From the NCBI GenBank assembly GCA_022482495.1, contig JAKVPA010000009.1:1-64000 (forward strand): a stretch of 64,000 nucleotides of DNA. Direction: 5' to 3'. Numbering within the stretch: the first letter of the stretch is position 1; every line of letters starts with the position of its first letter. This DNA comes from Sphaerochaeta sp. Lineage in GTDB: Bacteria > Spirochaetota > Spirochaetia > Sphaerochaetales > Sphaerochaetaceae. Positions 16,669 through 25,525 of the stretch are shown in pieces. Under the pieces are notes generated by a model that was not told the DNA's origin, made no database searches, and was given only the letters and a program-made list of their open reading frames with translations. Made by a program: the position numbers and the translations under genes.

Positions 16669-18159
16669 ATGACGTACACAAATCTTTTGACGGCATTGGC
16701 GTTCATTATTTATCTGGTGTTGATGCTGATCATCGGGTTCGTCACAATGCGCAAGACGAAAAAAACGGATGACTACTTCCTGGGAGGAAGGAACGTGGGC
16801 CCCTGGTTCACCGCCCTTTCCGCGGAAGCGTCGGATATGTCCAGCTGGCTGTTGATGGGTCTTCCCGGTGTCGCCTATTTCTCCGGATTGAAGGAAGCGT
16901 TCTGGACGGCGCTGGGGCTGTTGATCGGCACGTACCTGAACTGGCTGTTTGTCGCAAAACGGCTGAGGATATACACCATTCAGGCCAAGAATTCCATCAC
17001 CATTCCGGAGTTCCTGTCCAACCGGTTCCATGACAAGAGCGGCGTCATCAAGGCGATCGGCGCCGTGTTGATCATCCTGTTCTTCGTCATCTATACGGCA
17101 AGCGGATTCGTCGCCTGCGGCAAACTGTTCAACTCGGTATTCGGGATGAGCTACTACTCCGGCCTGCTGTTGGGCGTCGTGGTGATTCTGGGTTATACGT
17201 TGATGGGCGGGTATCTTGCCGTCGTCTCCACCGATTTCCTGCAGGGTACGTTGATGTTCATCGCGTTGGCCATCACCGTGTTCCTAGGAATCAATCATGC
17301 CGGAGGCGCGTCCTATTCGTTTGAGAGCCTGAAGGCGATGGGCTCCCAGTTCGTCAATCCGTTCGCAGGAGAGAAGTATGGGGTGATGAACGCCATCTCC
17401 ACCCTGGCGTGGGGTCTGGGGTACTTCGGCATGCCACACATCCTGGTACGGTTCATGAGCATCAAGCGGAACGAAGACATCAAGACGGCACGCCGCATCT
17501 CCATGGTATGGGTATTCATCGCCATGTTCTGCGCCCTGATCGTCGGTGTGGTCGGCAAACTGATCATCAGCCCGGCATACGCCAGTCAGGCTGCGGCGGA
17601 GTCGGTATTCATCGACAGCGCCAAACTGCTCTTCCCCACGTTCATCGCCGGCATCTTCCTCTGCGCAATTCTTGCGGCTAGCATGAGCACGGCGGACAGC
17701 CAGCTGCTCGTCGCCTCCAGCGCGTTCTCCGAAGACCTGTACAAGACGTTCATCCATAAACGCGCCAGTGACAAGGAAGTGTTGATGGTCAGCAGAATTT
17801 CCGTCATTGCCATTACGTTGATCGCCATCTTCCTGGCAATGGATCAGAATTCTTCCGTATTCCGGATCGTCAGTTACGCCTGGGCGGGCTTCGGCGCGAC
17901 GTTCGGACCGGCCATCCTGGCTTCGGTGTTCTGGAAGAAAGCGACCCGCAAAGGCTGCATCGCCGCGATGATCAGCGGAGGGGTGACGGTCATCGTATGG
18001 AAACAGCTCCATGGAGGTCTGTTCGATCTGTACGAACTGCTTCCCGCGTTCATCATCGCTACCCTCTTCCTGGTGGTGTTCAGTCTGCTGGACAAGAGCG
18101 ACAACAGCACCGTTGAGGCGGAGTTCGATCAATTCCAGGCTTCCCTCAAGGCAAGCTGA
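16669..18159 (+). CDS. putP: sodium/proline-type symporter
   Basis: Sodium:solute symporter of 496 aa, the normal PutP length, with about 13 hydrophobic segments. DDYFLGGRNVGPW, AEASDMSSWLLMGLPG and STADSQLLVASSAF match the PutP subgroup, including sodium-binding serine/threonine positions. It most likely imports proline with sodium. It has its own promoter and a strong terminator after the stop, so it is a single-gene unit. Confidence 0.9.
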   Translation: MTYTNLLTALAFIIYLVLMLIIGFVTMRKTKKTDDYFLGGRNVGPWFTALSAEASDMSSWLLMGLPGVAYFSGLKEAFWTALGLLIGTYLNWLFVAKRLRIYTIQAKNSITIPEFLSNRFHDKSGVIKAIGAVLIILFFVIYTASGFVACGKLFNSVFGMSYYSGLLLGVVVILGYTLMGGYLAVVSTDFLQGTLMFIALAITVFLGINHAGGASYSFESLKAMGSQFVNPFAGEKYGVMNAISTLAWGLGYFGMPHILVRFMSIKRNEDIKTARRISMVWVFIAMFCALIVGVVGKLIISPAYASQAAAESVFIDSAKLLFPTFIAGIFLCAILAASMSTADSQLLVASSAFSEDLYKTFIHKRASDKEVLMVSRISVIAITLIAIFLAMDQNSSVFRIVSYAWAGFGATFGPAILASVFWKKATRKGCIAAMISGGVTVIVWKQLHGGLFDLYELLPAFIIATLFLVVFSLLDKSDNSTVEAEFDQFQASLKAS

Positions 18160-18183
18160 AGGATGTTTCCTTTTCAGAGAGCC

Positions 18184-18206
18184 GCCGGCTGAACGCCGGC
18201 TTTTTT
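18184..18206 (+). terminator. intrinsic terminator of putP
   Basis: GCCGGC (18184-18189), TGAAC loop, GCCGGC (18195-18200), then six Ts. It ends one base before the stop of the convergent gene. Confidence 0.9.
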
Positions 18207-18207
18207 G

Positions 18208-20076
18208 TTACCAGGCGCCGCCCCCGCCACCACCGAAACCACCCCCGACGAACCCACCACCACCGAATGACGAATGGATGGGGCCACGGGGCGTGGAAGC
18301 CGCTTGGGCATACAGGTTCCGAGCGACGGAGGATTGGAGCGAGCCGATCATGGCGCCCAGCATCATGGCGTCTCCCAAAGAGCCCGCGGGGCCATCGCAC
18401 CAGGCGGGATTCTCCACCATGATGCCCTGGAACTTCCGGGCCCATTTCTTCTCCAATCCAAACACGATGGCGTAGGACAGAACGTGATAGTACAGCTGCG
18501 GATTCTGGTCGATCATCATCTTCAGTTGCTCGATCTTCGCCGTTGCGATGAACTCACGGTAGCCCAGCGTCTCTCCCAATACCTTCACGCCGTACGGGCT
18601 TCTCCTGCCGATGAACGCGGAGACGGTCGCCGCGAAAGCAGACAGCACCGTGGAGGAGAGAGCGATCACCACACCTTTCCATCCTTCCTGGTACAAGGAA
18701 TATCCAACACCCCCGAAACAGATGAAGGTCACGACGATCCCCACCAAGGCGGCGAGGAACAACCGGGCTTTGGATACGGTCAACGACCAGGAAGCGATGA
18801 ACCGTGCCATGACGGAAGCGACGCCCACACTGATGATCCCCAGAAGGAGCACTTGGGCGCTCTCCACATCCAGAAACCCTTTTTCCACCGCGACGACAGA
18901 CACCAGCACGGGAAGAAATGAAAGGATGCCGGCGATCGCCTTAACCCGGTCAGCCTTGCCATCCTGCAAGGCGTTCTCCCCATGGGAGAACCGATACTTC
19001 ACCGCCGCCTTCACCGCCGTCACATCCTTGGAAAAACGAGTACTCTTCATTTCGGAAAGGCGAACCACGCCATCCGTTCCGCAACGGAAGAACGCGTCGA
19101 AAAAGTCCTGTTCATAGGGTTGTCCACCTTCCGGTTCCTTGATTTTGGTGAACACGTACTCCTGCGACTGGAACAGTTTTTTCTGCGGCAAGGAAATCGA
19201 AAGACACCCCTTGTCCGCCCAGTAGAACACCATGGCGGAGAGATCCTTGGGGTCGACCGATCCATCGCTGAGATACCCTACGTCCATCGGCGAAAGCCCT
19301 TGAGGCGCGTCAAACCGGACGACGGGAATGACGGGATCATCACGACCATACCGCAGGAACAGCCAGATGGTCAACGCGATGACAATGAGCGCGGAAAGAA
19401 GCGAGACTCCTGTGGCAAGGGTTGACCAATCCTTCTCCTTGACCACCGAAGCGAAATATCCTTCCGGGAGTTCGATGCGGAGGTTCAACCCTTTTCCTTC
19501 CCCGAGGTTCTGGGCTGACCCACTGACGACCAGACGGTCGGAAGAGACGGTGAACGAGCCCGGCGTATCTGAACCTTCCGCCCCCACCGCGACCCAAATC
19601 CGGGTGGGATCGACGGGGTGCGGCATGATGACGGAAAAGGAGAACCTCTCGATCGGGCATTCCCACGAAGTTCCCAACAGGTCATACAGAAGTTCGTCAT
19701 AGGCGGGGTTCCGGTCATCCCCGATGGCGTACTGGTAGGAGATCACATAGCGTTGCGCCCCTTGGACATACCGGTTGGCGTCTCCCAGGCGGAAGGTCAG
19801 ATAATCATCCGATACGGAATCCCGTGTCATGGGGACGGTAGATTGAAGATGGGATACTCCCACCCGTTTGTCTCCAAACCGGATAGGAATGGATCGATAG
19901 ATCCCATGGCGCGGCATGGAGAAGTACACGTCGATCGTCTCCGTCACGGAAAGGACATTGGCATCACTGGCCACCACATCCATCCGGTAATCGGTGATGG
20001 TATAATCCGTCGCCGCCCACACTGATGCGGTTATGGTGACAAGCAGCGCCATCAAGAGGCCCAACGTTCGTTTCAT
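18208..20076 (-). CDS. DUF2207 domain membrane protein
   Basis: Exported membrane protein of 622 aa with an N-terminal signal peptide cleaved near VWAA (about residue 21). An extracytoplasmic DUF2207 domain (about 25-210) is followed by one helix, a cytoplasmic region, two further helices around residue 370-440, and a C-terminal tail. The tail ends in SSFGGGGFVGGGFGGGG, the typical glycine-rich end of this family. Function is unknown in all bacteria. It overlaps the phosphorylase gene by 4 bp, so it is the last gene of a four-gene operon. Confidence 0.88.
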   Translation of the reverse strand: MKRTLGLLMALLVTITASVWAATDYTITDYRMDVVASDANVLSVTETIDVYFSMPRHGIYRSIPIRFGDKRVGVSHLQSTVPMTRDSVSDDYLTFRLGDANRYVQGAQRYVISYQYAIGDDRNPAYDELLYDLLGTSWECPIERFSFSVIMPHPVDPTRIWVAVGAEGSDTPGSFTVSSDRLVVSGSAQNLGEGKGLNLRIELPEGYFASVVKEKDWSTLATGVSLLSALIVIALTIWLFLRYGRDDPVIPVVRFDAPQGLSPMDVGYLSDGSVDPKDLSAMVFYWADKGCLSISLPQKKLFQSQEYVFTKIKEPEGGQPYEQDFFDAFFRCGTDGVVRLSEMKSTRFSKDVTAVKAAVKYRFSHGENALQDGKADRVKAIAGILSFLPVLVSVVAVEKGFLDVESAQVLLLGIISVGVASVMARFIASWSLTVSKARLFLAALVGIVVTFICFGGVGYSLYQEGWKGVVIALSSTVLSAFAATVSAFIGRRSPYGVKVLGETLGYREFIATAKIEQLKMMIDQNPQLYYHVLSYAIVFGLEKKWARKFQGIMVENPAWCDGPAGSLGDAMMLGAMIGSLQSSVARNLYAQAASTPRGPIHSSFGGGGFVGGGFGGGGGGAW

Positions 20077-20792
20077 ATTCGTTCCTTCAACAAAACAGTT
20101 CGGATGGCCCCGAGCAATGAGGACGCCAGCGATCCGGCATCTGCGTCGGAGAGGAACGCCATCCCCTCTTCCGCGACTCCGGCGGCCCAGTTGACGCTGT
20201 ACGCCACGGCGGCCATGGCGATGCCGGCCTCTTTGGCCAGTGTCGCTTCCGTCCCCAGCGTCATGCCCACATAGTCGGCGCCAAGTGCGCGATACGCCCG
20301 GATCTCCGCCTTGGTCTCAAGCCGAGGCCCGGGGGTGGTCACATACACGCCCCCATCCTTCCATGTGGGATTTCCAGCCAGCAACGTGGAGCGGAGATTC
20401 TGGTCAAACGGCTGGTCCATCGCCACATGACGCACTCCCGCTTCACCTCCGGTGAAGAACGTCCCCTGACGGGAAGCGGAAGCGAAATCCAGAAAATCGG
20501 CTACCACGGCACACTGCCCCGGCAGGAGGAACCGGGTGATCGAGCCGACGGCATACACGCCGACAAGCGCGTCCACGCCCAGTTTCTTCAATGCCGCGAT
20601 GTTGGCGCGGTAATTGACCAGATGAGGTGGCGTGTCATGCAGCGAGCCATGGCGGGCGAGGAACACCAGAGAGGTGTCCTTCCCTTCCCCGATGGATACC
20701 GGCACAACGCCAAAGGGAGTTGATATCCTTCTCTCCGTCACCTGAATGCCATTTGGGTGATCCAGTCCCGTTCCTCCGATGATCGCTTTCAT
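20073..20792 (-). CDS. methylthioadenosine/methylthioinosine phosphorylase (MTAP/MTIP family)
   Basis: Purine nucleoside phosphorylase of the MTAP/MTIP group, 239 aa. It would cleave 5'-methylthioadenosine or 5'-methylthioinosine with phosphate to free base and methylthioribose-1-phosphate. The phosphate-binding GGTGL at residues 7-11, FLARHG, the conserved VNYRANI and TPGPRLETKAEI are present. The short N-terminus and MTLGTEATLAKEAGI are reminiscent of Pseudomonas MTIP, but specificity cannot be settled by eye. It lies between an MtnA-like gene (10-bp gap) and the DUF2207 gene (overlap). Confidence 0.85.
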   Translation of the reverse strand: MKAIIGGTGLDHPNGIQVTERRISTPFGVVPVSIGEGKDTSLVFLARHGSLHDTPPHLVNYRANIAALKKLGVDALVGVYAVGSITRFLLPGQCAVVADFLDFASASRQGTFFTGGEAGVRHVAMDQPFDQNLRSTLLAGNPTWKDGGVYVTTPGPRLETKAEIRAYRALGADYVGMTLGTEATLAKEAGIAMAAVAYSVNWAAGVAEEGMAFLSDADAGSLASSLLGAIRTVLLKERI

Positions 20793-20801
20793 CAGCGCCT
20801 C

Positions 20802-21761
20802 CTAGATGATGCCCTCCGGTGTCACGATGTGGGTGACCAGAGACCCGGGGATTCGGTCAAACGCCGGATACAACCCTTCCACCGAGGGATCGGTTACCGG
20901 TTGTCCCATGCAGTGGGTCACTTCCTTCCCATCCCGCCACTCCACCACCATCTCTTCCATGGTTCGTTTGGTAGGATCGGGAGAGACGGCGAACACCACG
21001 TACGGAATATGATGATACGATGCAGCGATGGCGTTGGGAAGGGTGCCGGTCTTGTTGGCAACGCTCCGGTCTGCGCAAACAAGATCGCAGGCGGTCAGGT
21101 AGATGTTCACCAACCCCTCCGCCATGCAGGCAGCCCCCGCTCCATCGGTGATCAACCGTACATCAAAGCCCAGCTCCTTCAGGCTTGGCGCGGTAAGCCG
21201 CGCTCCTTGCAGGTAGGGCCGGGTTTCGTTGACCAATACGGAGACCTGTTTCCCTTGTTCCCTGGCGAACTGCAACGTAGAGCAGAGGGAATGCTCGGCG
21301 AAGCAGGTGGTGAGCACCTTGGCGTCCTGAGGAAGCAACGATGCTCCCAGCTTCCCCATCGCAAGGTAATCCTGTTGGAATTGGTCCAACGTCCGGGCAA
21401 CCAACGTCTGGAGTTTATCCGCGTAATCCGCGTCCCCTTTCTCCTGGGACAGAAGAGAAAGCACGGTGCGCTTCATCGTGGTGTTGGTGGGGCGCGCCTG
21501 GATGATCTTTCCCATATCCGATTCCAGCGCGGAGAAAGAGGCGCTTTTCCGCGCAAGGTACGGGAGCGCCTGAAGGGCGACTTCCAGTGGTCCGCCCCCT
21601 TGGGTGACCATGTCCTTGATCGCCTGGGCGATTTCCTGGGCGTTGTGGCAGGCGACGAATTCCCTTCGGAACGGGAACACCCGTCGGTCGCCTATCAACA
21701 AGGCGCCATGTTCCACCCGAGCGATGTTCTCGCCGCGAAGCAGGTACGGCAGCGTGATCAT
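20802..21761 (-). CDS. MtnA-like methylthioribose-1-phosphate isomerase (eIF2B family)
   Basis: Sugar-phosphate isomerase of the eIF2B/MtnA fold, 319 aa, slightly shorter than typical MtnA (about 350). The catalytic cysteine is seen in VLTTCFAEHS and the catalytic aspartate in VCADRSVANKTGT. NETRPYLQGARLTA is a hallmark of the family. It would convert methylthioribose-1-phosphate, the product of the next gene, to methylthioribulose-1-phosphate. Ribose-1,5-bisphosphate isomerase is a related alternative. It overlaps the deaminase gene by ATGA. Confidence 0.82.
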   Translation of the reverse strand: MITLPYLLRGENIARVEHGALLIGDRRVFPFRREFVACHNAQEIAQAIKDMVTQGGGPLEVALQALPYLARKSASFSALESDMGKIIQARPTNTTMKRTVLSLLSQEKGDADYADKLQTLVARTLDQFQQDYLAMGKLGASLLPQDAKVLTTCFAEHSLCSTLQFAREQGKQVSVLVNETRPYLQGARLTAPSLKELGFDVRLITDGAGAACMAEGLVNIYLTACDLVCADRSVANKTGTLPNAIAASYHHIPYVVFAVSPDPTKRTMEEMVVEWRDGKEVTHCMGQPVTDPSVEGLYPAFDRIPGSLVTHIVTPEGII

Positions 21762-22261
21762 TTCCAGAACCCTCGATGGTCGGCCAAAATCGCTTCCACC
21801 AGATTGGGATCTTTCACCGGTCCGATGACGGTGATCGTTTTTTGTCCGGCGCGAAGCACGGTGCGGCAGTCCAGGCTGAAGGTGGGGTTTTCCGGATTGT
21901 CTCCGGTCAATGCCAGAAGATCCCGTTCACTGATGCCGTACACCAAACGGGGAACCCCCGTCCAGTACAGCGCGCCGGTACACATCACGCACGGCTCGGC
22001 GGTGGTGTACAGGGTGCATCGGCTGAGCGTTTCCTGGTCAAACCGACGTCCCGCTTCCAGCAACGCCTTTGTTTCGGCGTGAAGCGCGGGACTGTCACGG
22101 TGGTCATTTCCCGCGCGGACCAGTACATGGCCCTGTGCATCCGCCACCAACGCGCCAAATGGATGATTGCCTGCTTCTTTCGCCTGGTGGGCGACCGCCA
22201 CAGCCTCATACAACATACGGAGGTCAAGCTCCGTCAACGTCCCATCACACACGGTACCCAT
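21758..22261 (-). CDS. CDA-fold nucleoside/base deaminase
   Basis: Zinc deaminase of 167 aa. ALHAETKALLEAG supplies the zinc histidine and catalytic glutamate, and TAEPCVMCTGALYW supplies the two zinc cysteines. The layout resembles guanine deaminase and tRNA adenosine deaminase proteins. It is the first gene of the operon with MtnA-like and MTAP/MTIP genes, so it may act on an adenine nucleoside or base produced there. The ATG at 22261 is chosen because TTGCGT-18-TACGCT lies just upstream, which leaves almost no leader. Confidence 0.85.
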   Translation of the reverse strand: MGTVCDGTLTELDLRMLYEAVAVAHQAKEAGNHPFGALVADAQGHVLVRAGNDHRDSPALHAETKALLEAGRRFDQETLSRCTLYTTAEPCVMCTGALYWTGVPRLVYGISERDLLALTGDNPENPTFSLDCRTVLRAGQKTITVIGPVKDPNLVEAILADHRGFWK

Positions 22262-22359
22262 ACGAAAAGCGTAGCAGAGTGATGACGATTGACGCAAGGG
22301 GGAAAGATTCGTATCTTGAAAGAACGAGTTTGTTCGTTTTGAAACAGAAAGGATTACAG

Positions 22360-23622
22360 ATGAATACACGTATCGGTAAGAAATGCGCCGTGGCCTGCCT
22401 GATGCTCGTCATGGTCAGTGTGGCCGTGTTCGCCGCGGGATCCAAGGAATCATCCCAGGACGCGGTCATCGGGAGAATCGTGGAGATCCTCGAGCCAGGG
22501 CAGCAGCCCGTATTCACCGTCCGGCTTGCCGACGGCACCACCAAGACGGTGGTGGCGGACGAGGAGACGGCAGGTGTCCTTCCCCCGTCCAGCATCTCGG
22601 TCGGGGATTACGTCGAGATGGATCTGGATGGCACGGATTACGCGGTGGCGCTCCGCTGGGTCAACCCACTGGTCAGCCTGGGTTCCATCGACGTCAACAT
22701 CAACCAGTCAGCGGTGAACAAGCCGGAAGGACTGGTCAACCGCTTCAGCTACACCTACGGATATCTGTTGATCAAGTCACTCTCCCAGCAAGGACTGTAT
22801 TTCGACATTGACTACTACGTGCGAGGCACGCTGGACGCCATCCAGGCATCCGCGGGCAAGTCGATCACCGTGTTCTTCACCGAAGATGAGATGAACGCCT
22901 TCGTGCAGCAGTACCAGGACGACATTTGGAACAAAGGGACCGCGCCCAAGGAGTTCAGCGGACTGGAACTGACCGATCTTGAGTCCATCGGAGAGATGCA
23001 AAAGCCCAATGATCTGTTCCAGAATTTCAGCTATACGTACGGATACCTGGTCACCTACAACATGCTCAAGCAGGGATTGACCATCAACGGACCGTATTTC
23101 TCCTACGGCATGCTGGATATGGCCCTCGGTTCCAATCCCCTCCTCACTGACGAGGAGATGCAGCAGACCTTCACCGAATACCAGCAGCAACTGACCAACC
23201 AAACCATTTCGCAGAACAAGGAAAAAGAGGCGGCGTTCCTCTCCGCCAACAAGAATCAGGCGGGAGTCGTGACGACGGACAGTGGTCTGCAATACCAGGT
23301 TTTGGTATCCTCTGACGGCAAGAAACCGGGTCCCCATGACACGGTGACGTTCCATTACCAGCTGAAGACGCTGGACGGACAGATCCTGGAGGATTCCAAG
23401 AAGGATGGTGGGGACGCGCCCGCCATGCCGCTTGACGGAGTCATCGCCGGCCTGCAGGAAGGCATCCCGTTGATGAACGTCGGATCCAGCTTCCGCTTCT
23501 TCATTCCTTCCGCGTTGGCGTACGGGGATGGTGGGGCGGGAAACATCCAGCCGGGTGAGATGATCATCTTTGATATTGACCTGATCGATACAAAGAGTCC
23601 CGACGCGACCCCCGCAAACTGA
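22360..23622 (+). CDS. exported FKBP-type peptidyl-prolyl isomerase with duplicated N-terminal module
   Basis: Exported 420-aa protein. The signal peptide ends around VFAAGSKES, the Gly-Ser-Lys-Glu pattern common in this group, and has no lipobox cysteine. A small beta domain (about 30-100) is followed by two copies of an FKBP N-terminal helical module, beginning RFSYTYGYL and NFSYTYGYL about 95 residues apart. A C-terminal FKBP domain follows (about 305-412, with VTFHYQLKTLDG, FFIPSALAYGDGGAG and IIFDIDLI). It should assist folding of exported proteins. AAAGGA precedes the ATG. Confidence 0.88.
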   Translation: MNTRIGKKCAVACLMLVMVSVAVFAAGSKESSQDAVIGRIVEILEPGQQPVFTVRLADGTTKTVVADEETAGVLPPSSISVGDYVEMDLDGTDYAVALRWVNPLVSLGSIDVNINQSAVNKPEGLVNRFSYTYGYLLIKSLSQQGLYFDIDYYVRGTLDAIQASAGKSITVFFTEDEMNAFVQQYQDDIWNKGTAPKEFSGLELTDLESIGEMQKPNDLFQNFSYTYGYLVTYNMLKQGLTINGPYFSYGMLDMALGSNPLLTDEEMQQTFTEYQQQLTNQTISQNKEKEAAFLSANKNQAGVVTTDSGLQYQVLVSSDGKKPGPHDTVTFHYQLKTLDGQILEDSKKDGGDAPAMPLDGVIAGLQEGIPLMNVGSSFRFFIPSALAYGDGGAGNIQPGEMIIFDIDLIDTKSPDATPAN

Positions 23623-23641
23623 GGGAAACCACGCGACCGCA

Positions 23642-23674
23642 AGAGGGGACGGAATTCCGTTCCCTCTTTTTTTT
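23642..23674 (+). terminator. intrinsic terminator of FKBP gene
   Basis: AGAGGGGACGG (23642-23652) and CCGTTCCCTCT (23657-23667) form a stem around AATT, with an eight-T run from 23667. Confidence 0.92.
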
Positions 23675-23678
23675 GCGC

Positions 23679-24662
23679 TCAGGAAGGGAGTCTGGTACTA
23701 TCACGGATCACCAGATCATGGCAGACGGTGATTTTCGCCGCTTTCATGAATGGATTGTTCATCAACTCCAGCACAGTACGCAACGCCAGCGTTCCCAATT
23801 TCCGAAACGGGATTCTGACGCTTGTCAACGAAGGAATGATGCTTTTTGACGACCCAAGGTCGTTCATCCCGCTGATGGAGAATTCCTTTGGGATCCGCAA
23901 CCCTTGTTCCACCGCCAATCGAATTGCGACAGTTGCGGTCTCATCGTCCATGCACAACAGCGCGTCAGGACGCGATTGCATCTGGGAAAACCGTGAAAAG
24001 ACTTCCTCCAACGGAGTTTTTTCGTCAAACACAAGCGAGGGATCAAACGGAATTCCTTGGTCCTGCAACGCCTTGCGGTACCCTCGGAACTTATCCCTCG
24101 AAACCCTGGTTTCCTGTTCTCCCCAAAACAAGATTCGCCGCTTTCCTGTCGAAAGCAAATGGGTGCAGACATCATAGGCACAGCGGTTCACATCGGAAGC
24201 CACATAACTCACACACGGGTCCTCAATCATACGATTGATGACCACAAACGGTTTATGCAGTGCTTTCAGCAATTCACATTCCTGCGTCTCTTCCGGATCA
24301 TGTTTTCCCAACACGATCACCCCTTTCCCAAAGCGATCAGCCTGCATGTCCCGCTCAAGCCGAATATGGACGTTCCGGTTCCCCGCTTCCTCCATCACGC
24401 CGGCGAGAGCCTCACTGTTTCCCTGGAACTGGTCAAATGTCGTCGTGTTGATCGATACAATGATTTCTTGTGTTTCCGTCTCCGTTGCCGGAGCGAGTCT
24501 CTGTTTCCCTTCCCTCCCCTGGAGCATCTGCATCGCTTCTTCGATGCATTCACGTGAAGAAGAGCGAATTCCTTTCCCTGCGAGATACCGAAAAATCGTG
24601 GAACGAGAGACGCCTGAGATACGGATGATTTCTTGAATATCATCTTCTTTGGTGTGTTTCAT
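23679..24662 (-). CDS. LacI-family transcriptional regulator
   Basis: 327-aa repressor with an N-terminal helix-turn-helix (IIRISGVSRSTIFRYLAGKG, about residues 12-31). The LacI hinge region is followed by a periplasmic-binding-protein-like effector domain (about 65-325, with GKRRILFWG, PDALLCMDDETATVAIRLA and SISGMNDL). The HTH lacks the usual start-adjacent TIxDVA wording but is otherwise typical. No transporter or enzyme is adjacent in the same unit, so its regulon is probably elsewhere. An imperfect palindrome upstream (24750-24771) may be its own operator. Confidence 0.9.
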   Translation of the reverse strand: MKHTKEDDIQEIIRISGVSRSTIFRYLAGKGIRSSSRECIEEAMQMLQGREGKQRLAPATETETQEIIVSINTTTFDQFQGNSEALAGVMEEAGNRNVHIRLERDMQADRFGKGVIVLGKHDPEETQECELLKALHKPFVVINRMIEDPCVSYVASDVNRCAYDVCTHLLSTGKRRILFWGEQETRVSRDKFRGYRKALQDQGIPFDPSLVFDEKTPLEEVFSRFSQMQSRPDALLCMDDETATVAIRLAVEQGLRIPKEFSISGMNDLGSSKSIIPSLTSVRIPFRKLGTLALRTVLELMNNPFMKAAKITVCHDLVIRDSTRLPS

Positions 24663-24749
24663 TGCTGGTTCCTTGGTGTAGCCTTACCATTATTATATGT
24701 CAATTTATCTCAGATTGTATCGCAGAAAACAAAACCACACCACCATTTT

Positions 24750-24771
24750 CGCAACGAATGTTATCGTTTCG
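24750..24771. promoter_or_regulatory. candidate LacI-family operator
   Basis: CGCAACGA (24750-24757), six bases, TCGTTTCG (24764-24771). The arms match at 7 of 8 positions. It lies about 90 bases upstream of the LacI gene, in the gap to the cytidylate-kinase-like gene. Size and symmetry fit a LacI-family site, probably autoregulatory. Confidence 0.45.
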
Positions 24772-24840
24772 ACACAGGGTTCGGACACAAAAACGCATCG
24801 TCAGGGATCCTGGCATACTCAGTTGCGAAATCTGACACCG

Positions 24841-25485
24841 TTATCTGATCGGTTGGTTCTTATTCGCCTTCCACAGTTCCGTGAAGCTGATGATCTGTTT
24901 CACGCACCCGTCGATGCCCAGCATCCCGCTGTCCAACGACAGGTCGTACGTCCGGCACATCCCCCACTTCCGGTCACTGTAGTAGTTGTAGAAGTTGGCC
25001 CGTTTCTTGTCGTTCTTCAGGCAGACATCCTCGGCGTCAGCAGGCGCGACCTGGTAGATGTCGATGGCCCGTTTCTTCCGGTCTTCGATCGGGGCATGGA
25101 TGAACACGGAAACCAGATCCGGATGATCCCGCAGGATGTAGTCGGCGCATCGCCCAACGATCACACAGCCACTCTGCTCCGCCAGTTTTTTGATCGTCTT
25201 GCTGAGGATCAAAAACAACTGGTCGTTCAACGGCATTTCCGTGACTCCGATGGCCCCGGTCGCCAACGGATAGCTTCCCACCACCAGCGAGTAGAACAGG
25301 CTGCTTGAGGCTTTCTCATCAGCATTGGCGAACAGCGCTTCGGACAACCCGCTGTCCTTGGCGGCCAACGCGACCAGTTCCTTGTCATAGAACGGAATGC
25401 CCAGCTCGTTGGCAAGCCGTTTGCCTACCTGTCGACCACCGCTTCCAAACTGTCTCCCAATGGTAAACACCGTACTGCAACTCAT
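24841..25485 (-). CDS. cytidylate kinase-like family protein
   Basis: P-loop kinase of 214 aa in the cytidylate-kinase-like group. The P-loop is FTIGRQFGSGGRQVGKRLA (about 7-25), VIVGRCADYILRD (about 108) and FIHAPIEDRKKRAID (about 127) follow. These proteins phosphorylate small molecules but are not the housekeeping Cmk. GAGGAGG precedes the ATG at 25485, and an extended -10 (TGGTATACT) lies just upstream. It follows the HemA-like/cyclase gene by 40 bp on the same strand. Confidence 0.83.
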   Translation of the reverse strand: MSCSTVFTIGRQFGSGGRQVGKRLANELGIPFYDKELVALAAKDSGLSEALFANADEKASSSLFYSLVVGSYPLATGAIGVTEMPLNDQLFLILSKTIKKLAEQSGCVIVGRCADYILRDHPDLVSVFIHAPIEDRKKRAIDIYQVAPADAEDVCLKNDKKRANFYNYYSDRKWGMCRTYDLSLDSGMLGIDGCVKQIISFTELWKANKNQPIR

Positions 25486-25525
25486 GCCGTCCTCCTCGCC
25501 TCCAGTATACCACACCACATAGGGT

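Noticed and set aside
18220-18265. Short repeats of CACC/GCCGCC type
   Set aside because: They are the glycine codons of the DUF2207 protein's C-terminal tail, not a DNA repeat element.
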